DNA from: Clostridiales bacterium
GTDB taxonomy: Bacteria > Bacillota > Clostridia > Lachnospirales > Lachnospiraceae
Assembly (NCBI GenBank): GCA_020859985.1
Contig: JAJBVD010000018.1
Coordinates: 1-49,173, forward strand
Reading direction: 5' to 3'
Length of the DNA: 49,173 bases
Position 1 is the first letter of the stretch. Each line of letters starts with the position of its first letter. Positions 32,498-39,937 of this stretch are shown here, in pieces. The notes beneath the pieces are model-generated. The model had not been told where the DNA came from. It worked only from the letters and a program-made list of their open reading frames with translations, and did not search any database. A program made the position numbers and the translations under genes.

Positions 32498-33784
32498 TTA
32501 TAAATTCCGGATCGCATACAACGGCAGGTTCACCATCCAGTCCTGTTCTCTGTAATCTGCCATGGAGGTGCGAACCGCATAGTCCGGATGATATTTGTCA
32601 CAATATGCTTTCAGACTTTTTGCTTTCAGGTTTTCCTCCGCTTTTACCTCCACCGGAACAATGCCGCCATTCTTCTGGACCATAAAATCAATCTCTGAAT
32701 GGGAAGAAGAGGAAAAATAATAAGGCGTATAGGATGTATCAGATACAATCTGCTGAAGAACATACTGTTCAGTCAGTGCACCCTTGAATTCTGTAAACAG
32801 AGAATTCCCATCCAGAATAGAATGTGCGTCCAGTTCGCTCATCGCGCCAAGAAGCCCTACGTCAAGAAGATAAATCTTAAATGTCGAAAAATCTACATAC
32901 GATTTCAGCGGGACAGCCGGTTTTTGAACACGATATACTTTCTCAATCAATCCACAGTCCAGCAGCCACTCAATCGCCAGCTCAAAATCCTTTGCCCGCG
33001 CGCCCTGACGGATCTGTCCAAAGAAAAACTTCTTATTTTCTTTCGCCAACTGACCCGGTACCGAATTCCAGACCATACGAAGTCTGGCCAGTTCCTGTCC
33101 CGGCGTATGTTTGCTAAAATCATTTTCATAAAGCTCCAGAATCTGCGACTGAATTTCACGAACGGAATAAATATCGCTGTGAGCAGCATATTCCCTGACT
33201 GCTTCCGGCATACCACCGATATAGTAATACAATTTCAGCCAGTGAATGTAGCGGTCAGAAAAAATGCTGATGTCCCGATACTCTTTCGTCTGAAGCAAAT
33301 CCGCCAGTGCTTCCTCTCCAACAGCATATAAAAATTCATAGAAAGACATCGGATAAATCTTGAGTGTATCTGCCTTTCCGACGGGAAAAGATGTGCCTGC
33401 ATGAATAGCCACACCAAGCAGAGAGCCGGCAGCGATCACAGCATATTCCGGTGCATTTTCACAAAAATATTTTAAAGAAGAAATCGCCCGTGGAGCTTCC
33501 TGTACCTCATCAAAAATAATCAACGTATCCTCCGGAAGAATTCTTACCCCCGTTTCGATATTGATCATGCGAATAATTCGGGAGATATCGTAATCATTTT
33601 CGAAAATCTCGCGCATCCGAATGTCACTGTCAAAATTGATATAAGCGACCGACTGAAACTGTGTCCTGCCAAATTCCTGCATCAGCCAGGTCTTCCCTAC
33701 TTGTCTGGCGCCTTTCAGAATCAAAGGTTTGCGATTTCGTTTCTTTTTCCAGCGAATCAGATCTTCCATTGCCGTTCTGAGCAT
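32498..33784 (-). CDS. AAA_14 ATPase with DUF4143 domain
   Basis: A 428-residue P-loop protein of the AAA_14/DUF4143 family. Walker A is ILKGARQVGKTWLMQEFG (K31), Walker B is TLIIFDEVQEAPRA (D92-E93), a sensor-like AAGSLLGVAIHAG follows, and the C-terminal DUF4143 part (about 215-390) ends with EIDFMVQKNGGIVPVEVKAE. This last stretch resembles a PD-(D/E)XK-type core: D in SEIDF, then ExK in VEVKAE. The family is common, often horizontally acquired, and of unclear function. GGAGG lies 7 nt before the ATG at 33784; an in-frame codon at 33829 is not needed. The gene is visibly more AT-rich than its neighbours and lies between the two copies of a 66-bp repeat. Confidence 0.92.
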   Translation of the reverse strand: MLRTAMEDLIRWKKKRNRKPLILKGARQVGKTWLMQEFGRTQFQSVAYINFDSDIRMREIFENDYDISRIIRMINIETGVRILPEDTLIIFDEVQEAPRAISSLKYFCENAPEYAVIAAGSLLGVAIHAGTSFPVGKADTLKIYPMSFYEFLYAVGEEALADLLQTKEYRDISIFSDRYIHWLKLYYYIGGMPEAVREYAAHSDIYSVREIQSQILELYENDFSKHTPGQELARLRMVWNSVPGQLAKENKKFFFGQIRQGARAKDFELAIEWLLDCGLIEKVYRVQKPAVPLKSYVDFSTFKIYLLDVGLLGAMSELDAHSILDGNSLFTEFKGALTEQYVLQQIVSDTSYTPYYFSSSSHSEIDFMVQKNGGIVPVEVKAEENLKAKSLKAYCDKYHPDYAVRTSMADYREQDWMVNLPLYAIRNL

Positions 33785-33834
33785 TCTCTCGCCTCCGTTC
33801 ATTACAAGGAATTTATTGCAATATGTCATTTAGA

Positions 33835-33862
33835 GTATTACATTTTTTTGAACGGAAGTCAA
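33835..33862 (-). promoter_or_regulatory. Sigma-A promoter of the AAA_14 ATPase, inside the tandem repeat
   Basis: On the minus strand TTGACT (33862-33857), 16 bp, TAATAC (33840-33835). The -35 lies in repeat unit 1 of the 33-bp tandem array; later units carry TTAATT there, so only unit 1 supports a good promoter. The leader would be about 45 nt. Confidence 0.7.
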
Positions 33863-33930
33863 GGATTAGCACACATTTTTTTGAACGGAAATTAAGGATT
33901 GGCATGCATTTTTTTGAATGTAATCAAAAT
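33841..33930. repeat. 33-bp tandem repeat upstream of the AAA_14 ATPase
   Basis: Units start at 33841, 33874 and 33907, each with CATTTTTTTGAA. Units 1 and 2 (33841-33873, 33874-33906) match through TTTTTTTGAACGGAA and AAGGATT; unit 3 matches only its first 12 bases and then drifts. The array begins next to the ATPase -10 box. From 33931 to 33976 I see nothing further. Confidence 0.85.
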
Positions 33931-33976
33931 CAAGTGTGCCAATGCAAAAAATCAGGTATTGAGAGTTACCTTAAGT

Positions 33977-34042
33977 CGACTCGGACGCGACGGCATGCGT
34001 GGGACAAAGGAAGAGATCATCCGCATGATGACTGGAGAATAA
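33977..34042 (+). repeat. 66-bp direct repeat, copy 2 (orphan 3' end of the desulfidase gene)
   Basis: An orphan copy of the desulfidase 3' end, including its TAA, with no upstream reading frame. The terminator at 34041-34074 begins at its stop codon, as it would for the intact gene. Two mismatches in 66 relative to copy 1. Confidence 0.95.
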
Positions 34043-34074
34043 AAAGGGACCAGATTCAATTCTGATCCCTTTTT
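34041..34074. terminator. Strong bidirectional terminator, probably the original end of the desulfidase gene
   Basis: AAAAAGGGA (34041-34049) pairs with TCCCTTTTT (34066-34074), and inside it CAGA pairs with TCTG around a 6-nt loop, with one C/A mismatch between. It serves the convergent BspA-like gene ending at 34082 and, on the plus strand, whatever enters from the left. Confidence 0.88.
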
Positions 34075-34081
34075 ATCGGTT

Positions 34082-36952
34082 TTATTTACTGATTTTCACT
34101 TTTTTCTTGCTGCTCCATGCAGAATAGTACGTCTTTCCGGAAACTGTTTTATAGGTCCGAACCCGCACATAATAAGTTTTTCCTTTTTTCAGTCCGCTTA
34201 AGGTTCTGCTCACCTTCGATGCACCGGAAACCTTCACTGTTTTATTCCCGCTCGCAAAGGTTTTGCTTGTAGAATACTGAATCTGGTAACCCGTCACTTT
34301 TTTGACTTTCGACCATTTCACAGTAAGCTTGCGGGAGGCAGAATTACTTGCGCCGGAAATGGAAGTTCCCGTCAAACGGACGGTCTTTTTTTCCGTAAAA
34401 GAACCCGTCGAAGTTCCAGAGTACGGCACCACCTTATACGTATAAGCTGTTCCGTTTTTACTCTTTACTGCCGTATCCGTATAGCTTACTGTCGAACCGC
34501 TTGTGATTGTCTTAACCCTGCTATACGTTCCGGAGCTCGTTTTACGGTAAATGTAGTAGCCGGACGCTCCTGTTACCTTACTCCACTTTACTGTTATTCC
34601 TTTCGAAACATTAGACAGGGAACTGATCGTACCTGGAGTCAGATATATAACGGATGCCGCATTCCCGGCAGCTCCCAGACCGCTTCCTCCAAATGCCTGA
34701 ATATAATAGGTATATGTCGTACCGCCTGTCACATTACTGTCCGTGTAGCTCGTCGTCGTGGCCGTATCAAGAAGCGCATAGGCACCCGTTCCGGTCTTTT
34801 TATAAATCAGATACCCCGTCGCACCGGAGACGGAACCCCACTTGACGGTTACACTGGACGAGCCATTGGTCAAAGAGGAAATAGCTGCTTTTCCCGGAGT
34901 CACGCTGGAACTGTTATATACAATTGTAGCGTCCGTCAGACAGGTATTATTTTTTTCGATGGTGATCAGATTCCAAAGTGATTGCGAACCCGCGTAATAC
35001 ACCGTAGTCAGAGCAGAGCACCCATAGAACGCTCTCGCCTTAATCGTCGTAACCGATGACGGAAGGCTGATACTGACCAGACTGCTGCAATTTTCGAAAG
35101 CGCTTCCATAGATAATGTTTACTGCGTTTCCGATAGAAACCCCCCGCAGATTCGTACATCCCTGAAACGCCCTTGCTCCAATACTTGTCACACTGGTACC
35201 CAGATTCGCCCACACAAGAGAGGTACACTGGTAAAAGGCAAAGCCGCCCAGAGATACTACACTATTCGGGAGTGTGATCATTTTCAAGCTTGTACAGCCA
35301 TTGAATGCGTCCGAACCAATGTCTGTCACACTGTTACCGATCGTCACGTTCGTCAGAGAAGTACATTTGTAAAAGGTATCGCTTAAAATAGCGGTCAGAC
35401 CATTCCCAATGGTCACGCTCTTTAATCCGGTGCAGTCGCAAAATGCCAGGCTCCCCAGAAACGTCACACTGTCCGGAATCGAGATGCCCGTCAGACCGGT
35501 ACACTTGTAAAATGCACAGTATTCAATGGTCTTGACCTTGCTGCCGATCGTAATGCTATTAAGAACTGTACACTTTTCAAAAGCAGATCTGCCAATCGTG
35601 ACCACATTGCTGCCGCCCGCAACCGTGGTCAAAGCAGTGTCATTCGCGAATGCGGAGTCATCAATCGTCGTCACACTGTTCGGAATCGTAACCGTTTTCA
35701 GAGAGGTGCAATTTTTGAAAGCGGAACTGCCAATGGTAACCACGCTGCTTCCAATGGTCAGGGATGTCAGATTAGTACAGCTGCTAAAAGCACCACTGCC
35801 GATGGAAGCCACACCTTTCCCAATCGTGACACTTGTCACCCTTGTACAGCTATTAAAAACGCCGGTCTCGAGCGTAACCACACTGTCTGGAATCGTGACC
35901 GAGGTCAACGCCGTGCACTCAAAAAATGCATACATTTTGATTGTCTGCACTCCACTTCCAATGGTCAGATTTCTCAATGCCGTACATTCCTGAAACGCAT
36001 ACTGCCCGATTGTCGTCAGCTTGCTCCCCATCGATACAGTAGTCAACGCCGTGCAGTCTTTAAAAGCAGCATAACCCAGATCTGTCAGGCTTTCCGGCAG
36101 GTATATCGAAGTCAATGCTGTACAGTCACAAAATGCTGCTGATCCGATTGTAAGCTCGTTGCCGCCAAAGGTCACAGAGTTTAAACTGGTGCAGCCCTGA
36201 AATGCACTGCTCTCAATGGTCGTTACACCACTTCCAATGGTCACGCTTCTCAGGCTGGTACAATAGTAAAATGCACCATCCCCGATCGAAGTCACGCCGT
36301 CACCAATAATCAGGGATTTAATATCCGTGTTTTTCCAATATGCATGATACGGAATCTCACCCGAACCACTAACGGTTAATACTCCATCCGCCAGCGTATA
36401 GGTCAGCCCATCATCGGTATCCACCAACGATATCCCGTCATTTTCGTCGGTCTCATCCTCTGTTTCCTCTTCTGCCTCCGAAATATCTGCTGTCTGAATC
36501 CCGTCAAAATCCGCATCTTCTGAAATCAGGGCAATCGGTGAATTCTCTTCTGTCATCGTCTGATCCGCTGATGCCGTCTCAGATTCCGAAACGGACTGTT
36601 CTGCATCCATATCGGATGATACCGTAGTACCCGTTGTTTCTGTTGTGGAAGCAGTTTCCGCTTCTGTCGTCATTTCTGTTTGCGCTTCAGTTATGGTTTC
36701 TGTCGAAGCTTCTGTCGTTAATTCTGTTGTAGCTTCTGCTATCTCTGTCGTTGTCTCTGTTGCTTCATCTGCTGTTTCTGCCGCTGCATCTGCTGCTGTT
36801 TCTGTCGTTGCCTCCGCCATCGTTTCTGAAGACAGCGCTTCCGCGACGGTCTGTGTTACTTCATCATTTGCAGAAATAAAGCTGGCAGGTGTCCCCACAA
36901 CCATAGCAGTCGCCAACAGCAATGAAACCCATACCTTTTTCTTTTTCCTCAT
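34082..36952 (-). CDS. BspA-like leucine-rich-repeat surface protein with Fn3 domains
   Basis: A 956-residue exported protein. A signal peptide covers about 1-29 (RKKKKVWVSLLLATAMVVG). A Thr/Glu/Ala-rich low-complexity stalk covers about 35-175. About 200-655 is an array of roughly 20 LRR_5/BspA repeats of about 23 residues, pattern TSVTIGxxVxxIGxxAFxxC. About 665-956 is three fibronectin type III-like domains (KWSKVTGASGYYIYRK, KWSKVKKVTGYQIQYS). BspA-type proteins bind host proteins and other bacteria. The C-terminus (TYYSAWSSKKKVKISK) has no LPxTG or membrane anchor, so it may be released or bind wall polymer through the Fn3 part. AAAGGAGAA precedes the ATG; a promoter lies at 37006-37033. 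Confidence 0.94.
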   Translation of the reverse strand: MRKKKKVWVSLLLATAMVVGTPASFISANDEVTQTVAEALSSETMAEATTETAADAAAETADEATETTTEIAEATTELTTEASTETITEAQTEMTTEAETASTTETTGTTVSSDMDAEQSVSESETASADQTMTEENSPIALISEDADFDGIQTADISEAEEETEDETDENDGISLVDTDDGLTYTLADGVLTVSGSGEIPYHAYWKNTDIKSLIIGDGVTSIGDGAFYYCTSLRSVTIGSGVTTIESSAFQGCTSLNSVTFGGNELTIGSAAFCDCTALTSIYLPESLTDLGYAAFKDCTALTTVSMGSKLTTIGQYAFQECTALRNLTIGSGVQTIKMYAFFECTALTSVTIPDSVVTLETGVFNSCTRVTSVTIGKGVASIGSGAFSSCTNLTSLTIGSSVVTIGSSAFKNCTSLKTVTIPNSVTTIDDSAFANDTALTTVAGGSNVVTIGRSAFEKCTVLNSITIGSKVKTIEYCAFYKCTGLTGISIPDSVTFLGSLAFCDCTGLKSVTIGNGLTAILSDTFYKCTSLTNVTIGNSVTDIGSDAFNGCTSLKMITLPNSVVSLGGFAFYQCTSLVWANLGTSVTSIGARAFQGCTNLRGVSIGNAVNIIYGSAFENCSSLVSISLPSSVTTIKARAFYGCSALTTVYYAGSQSLWNLITIEKNNTCLTDATIVYNSSSVTPGKAAISSLTNGSSSVTVKWGSVSGATGYLIYKKTGTGAYALLDTATTTSYTDSNVTGGTTYTYYIQAFGGSGLGAAGNAASVIYLTPGTISSLSNVSKGITVKWSKVTGASGYYIYRKTSSGTYSRVKTITSGSTVSYTDTAVKSKNGTAYTYKVVPYSGTSTGSFTEKKTVRLTGTSISGASNSASRKLTVKWSKVKKVTGYQIQYSTSKTFASGNKTVKVSGASKVSRTLSGLKKGKTYYVRVRTYKTVSGKTYYSAWSSKKKVKISK

Positions 36953-37005
36953 ACCAAATTCTCCTTTCGGTAAATTTCATAACCCGTGTTGTCACAGATA
37001 CTGAC

Positions 37006-37033
37006 ATTCTGCTCCGTCCTGTACAATTGTCAA
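37006..37033 (-). promoter_or_regulatory. Candidate promoter of the BspA-like gene
   Basis: On the minus strand a perfect TTGACA (37033-37028), 16 bp, CAGAAT (37011-37006). The -35 is excellent, the -10 weak, which is compatible with an activated promoter. No other feature is evident in 36953-37147. Confidence 0.55.
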
Positions 37034-37147
37034 TACCATTTACATCATACCATACAAATTTTCATTACGCCACCCAAAAACGAACAGGCATAAAAATTTT
37101 CTGACTGACGATGTTATGATGTTATTATCGTCAACAGACCAGAAAAC

Positions 37148-37170
37148 ACCACCTGCAAAACACAGGTGGT
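37148..37170 (-). terminator. Terminator after the DUF711 gene
   Basis: ACCACCTG (37148-37155) pairs with CAGGTGGT (37163-37170) around a 7-nt loop. On the minus strand it is followed by GTTTTCT. It starts 6 bp past the DUF711 stop codon. Confidence 0.75.
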
Positions 37171-37176
37171 TTCTCA

Positions 37177-38541
37177 TTAGTTTTTAAAGCTGTGCACCGG
37201 TGCGGGAATCCGTCCCTTTCTGCTGATGAACGCCTCGCAGGAGAACTGATTGACCGGCATGATGGGCGCATAACCCAACAGGCCGCCGAATTCTACCATG
37301 TCGCCGACATCCTTGCCGATCACGGGGATCAGGCGGACGGCAGTCGTCTTCTGGTTGATCATGCCGATTGCCATCTCATCCGCAATGATACCGGAGATGG
37401 TCGATGCGCTCGTGCTGCCGGGAATGGCGATCATGTCAAGGCCGACGGAGCAGACGCAGGTCATGGCTTCCAGCTTTTCGATCGTGAGTGCTCCCGCCTG
37501 TACCGCGTTGATCATACCCTGATCCTCACTGACAGGGATAAATGCGCCGCTTAAGCCTCCGACATAGGAGGACGCCATCACGCCGCCTTTTTTCACCTGA
37601 TCATTCAAAAGAGCCAGCGCGGCAGTCGTACCGGGCGCTCCAGCGTGCTCCAGCCCGATCTCGCAGAGAATATCTGCCACGCTGTCACCGATGGCCGGCG
37701 TCGGGGCCAGAGAAAGATCAATGATGCCAAACGGAATGCCCAGACGTCTGGACGCCTCCTGCGCCACCAGCTGACCGACACGGGTCACTTTAAATGCGGT
37801 CTTTTTGATCGTCTCACACAACGTCTCAAAATCCGCGCCGCGCACTTCCTCAAGGGCATGCTTTACCACACCGGGGCCGCTGACGCCAACATTGATGACT
37901 GCGTCGCCCTCGGTCACGCCATGAAATGCTCCCGCCATGAACGGATTATCATCCGGCGCATTGCAGAACACCACCAGCTTGGCGCAGCCAAGAGAATCTT
38001 CTTCCTTCGTATACTCCGCAGTCTGAAGGATCATTTCCCCAAGCAGGCGCACCGCATCCATATCGATGCCGCACTTGGTGGAACCGACATTCACGGAGCT
38101 GCACACGCGCTCCGTCTCGGAAAGCGCCTGCGGGATCGAGCGGATCAGATATTCGTCCGCTTTTGTCATTCCTTTCGAGACCAGCGCAGAATAACCGCCG
38201 AGGAAATTGACACCGACCTCTTTCGCCGCACGGTCAAGCGTACGCGCAATCGTCACAAAATCCTCCGAAGAATGGCAGGCGCTGCCGCCCACCAGAGCGA
38301 TCGGCGTCACCGAAATCCGCTTATTCACGATTGGAATCCCATACTCACGCTCGATCTCCATTCCGGTGGATACGAGATCCTTAGCCACCGTCGTAATCTT
38401 CCGGTAAATATTCTCATTGAGAACGTCAAGATCATCTGTAATACAGTCCAGCAGACTGATGCCCAGCGTGATTGTACGGACATCCAGATTCTCCTGCGTG
38501 ATCATCTTATTCGTCTCGCTTACTTCAAATATATTTATCAT
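37177..38541 (-). CDS. DUF711 / UPF0210 (PFL-like) family protein
   Basis: A 454-residue member of the UPF0210 (DUF711) family. It opens [20 protein letters not shown] and contains [24 protein letters not shown] sequence, [54 protein letters not shown], and [20 protein letters not shown]. The family shares the pyruvate-formate-lyase fold but lacks a glycyl-radical motif; its reaction is unknown. AAGGAAG lies 5 nt before the ATG. It follows the ACT-domain protein gene at 38632-38904, a partner conserved across many bacteria and archaea, which suggests amino-acid-responsive control of the pair (inference). Confidence 0.93.
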   Translation of the reverse strand: MINIFEVSETNKMITQENLDVRTITLGISLLDCITDDLDVLNENIYRKITTVAKDLVSTGMEIEREYGIPIVNKRISVTPIALVGGSACHSSEDFVTIARTLDRAAKEVGVNFLGGYSALVSKGMTKADEYLIRSIPQALSETERVCSSVNVGSTKCGIDMDAVRLLGEMILQTAEYTKEEDSLGCAKLVVFCNAPDDNPFMAGAFHGVTEGDAVINVGVSGPGVVKHALEEVRGADFETLCETIKKTAFKVTRVGQLVAQEASRRLGIPFGIIDLSLAPTPAIGDSVADILCEIGLEHAGAPGTTAALALLNDQVKKGGVMASSYVGGLSGAFIPVSEDQGMINAVQAGALTIEKLEAMTCVCSVGLDMIAIPGSTSASTISGIIADEMAIGMINQKTTAVRLIPVIGKDVGDMVEFGGLLGYAPIMPVNQFSCEAFISRKGRIPAPVHSFKN

Positions 38542-38631
38542 ACCGTCTTCCTTCTTATCTCAAATAATACCCGATTTAGGCACCTTGTCTCAGCATTCAC
38601 CGTAGACACGTTGACTCTTATATACTATATT

Positions 38632-38904
38632 TTAAATTCTGTGCATCATATTGAATATATCCTCATGCTGGCAGCGGATCGACACACCAATCTCCTCGCC
38701 GACCTTCTCCAGCTCCTCCGCGATTTGCGCGGCGCTCTTTGGCGACTGCGTTGCGTCCGTCACCATCATCATGTTGAAAAACCCCTGCACGATCGTTTGA
38801 GAGATGTCGAGGATATTGACATTGTTTTCTGCCAGATAGGTACATACCTTAGCAATAATACCAACGGTGTCTTTTCCGACTACGGTAATAATTGTTTTTT
38901 TCAT
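38632..38904 (-). CDS. ACT-domain protein, UPF0237 family
   Basis: A 90-residue ACT-domain protein (UPF0237). The fold begins KKTIITVVGKDTVGIIAKVC and continues ENNVNILDISQTIVQGFFNM, the typical beta-alpha-beta pattern with a Gly at the ligand turn. ACT domains bind amino acids and control enzymes or regulators. The ATG at 38904 follows AAAGGAGAAGATT; an in-frame start at 38946 is unsupported. It is 90 bp upstream of the DUF711 gene and likely co-transcribed with it. Confidence 0.92.
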   Translation of the reverse strand: MKKTIITVVGKDTVGIIAKVCTYLAENNVNILDISQTIVQGFFNMMMVTDATQSPKSAAQIAEELEKVGEEIGVSIRCQHEDIFNMMHRI

Positions 38905-38991
38905 AATCTTCTCCTTTATGTGCTGCGATTGCTCATTTGCTCCCACTATGCTCTTTCTTGCGGATTACACCAGACTTTCATGACCTCGTAA

Positions 38992-39789
38992 TCACACTGC
39001 GATCATCTGCGACGGGTGATCCCGCTTTGCAATATGTATCGGGAAATCATTCCCTTGAAACGGATTGTCCCCCATGGTGACCTCGGCGCTCACTGTCATC
39101 AGTGCCAGATCCTCCAGATTATTCTCCTGACTTAAATGACCGAGCAGAATGCTTTTCATGCCGTCATGCAGGATCTCACCCAGCAGCCGGCCGGCCGAAT
39201 CATTGGAAAGATGGCCTTTCAATCCGAGAATCCGCTGCTTCAGATAGTAGGGATAATGCCCGACCTGAAGCATATGAATGTCGTGGTTCGATTCCAAAAG
39301 CACTGCATCCAGCTTCTGCAGGTGATCAATCACATAGTCGTCATAATATCCAAGGTCGGTTGCCACAGCCACGCTTTTCTCCCCGTGACTGACCCGGTAA
39401 GCTACCGGCTCCGCCGCATCATGAGAAACACGAAACGGAAGTACATCCAGATCACGAATTAAAAAATGTTCATCCGGCGTAATCTCATGGAACAGCGATT
39501 CATCCACGTTTCCAAGGGCTGTCCCGGAAAGCATTGCTTTTTTTGTCCCAGGTGTGCAGTACACCGGCAGGCCGTACTTCCTGGCCAGAACGCCAAGCCC
39601 CCGAATGTGATCCGAATGCTCGTGTGTAATCAGGATCGCGTCCAACTCTTCCGGCTTACGGTCAATCTGACTTAAGCCATCCACCACCTTTTTCCCGGTG
39701 ATGCCCGCGTCGATCAATACACCCGTCTGCTCCGTTCCGACAAAAATACAGTTCCCGCTGCTGCCGCTCGCTATGCTGCAAAAATCCAT
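38992..39789 (-). CDS. MBL-fold metallohydrolase (WalJ/YycJ-like)
   Basis: A 265-residue metallo-beta-lactamase-fold hydrolase. The N-terminal CSIASGSSGNCIFVGTEQTG and ILITHEHSDHIRGLG (H56-x-H58-x-D60-H61) are typical of YycJ/WalJ proteins, predicted cytoplasmic 5'-3' exonuclease-like enzymes linked to cell-wall control (WalRK). Further metal ligands appear at RVSHDAAEPVAY and LLESNHDIHML. There is no WalR/WalK gene beside it here, so regulon membership cannot be read. Its start ATG at 39789 is preceded by AAGGATGG. A terminator for the next gene lies in the 148-bp gap. Confidence 0.9.
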   Translation of the reverse strand: MDFCSIASGSSGNCIFVGTEQTGVLIDAGITGKKVVDGLSQIDRKPEELDAILITHEHSDHIRGLGVLARKYGLPVYCTPGTKKAMLSGTALGNVDESLFHEITPDEHFLIRDLDVLPFRVSHDAAEPVAYRVSHGEKSVAVATDLGYYDDYVIDHLQKLDAVLLESNHDIHMLQVGHYPYYLKQRILGLKGHLSNDSAGRLLGEILHDGMKSILLGHLSQENNLEDLALMTVSAEVTMGDNPFQGNDFPIHIAKRDHPSQMIAV

Positions 39790-39867
39790 CTGAATATGTC
39801 CATCCTTATGTCAGTTTATCTTATGCTTAAATAGAGTTACTATTACATCTTTTATAAAACAAAATAT

Positions 39868-39905
39868 GCTCCTGCATTCAGGATACTACCACAAAATGCA
39901 GGAGC
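39868..39905 (-). terminator. Terminator after the Fn3/transglutaminase-like gene
   Basis: GCTCCTGCATT (39868-39878) pairs perfectly with AATGCAGGAGC (39895-39905), 11 bp with a 16-nt loop. On the minus strand it is followed by ATATTTTGTTTTATAAAAG. It lies 33 bp past the gene. Confidence 0.8.
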
Positions 39906-39937
39906 AATCAATTATTATTTTATGCAAATCAGGACAA

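Noticed and set aside
33823-34065. An 80-codon plus-strand frame with three HFFER-type repeats
   Set aside because: The repeats come from the 33-bp tandem array and the end from the duplicated desulfidase 3' end in another frame; no start signal supports it.
37645-38991. Plus-strand open frame of 448 codons opposite DUF711 and the ACT gene
   Set aside because: It is antisense to two conserved genes and has no family resemblance.
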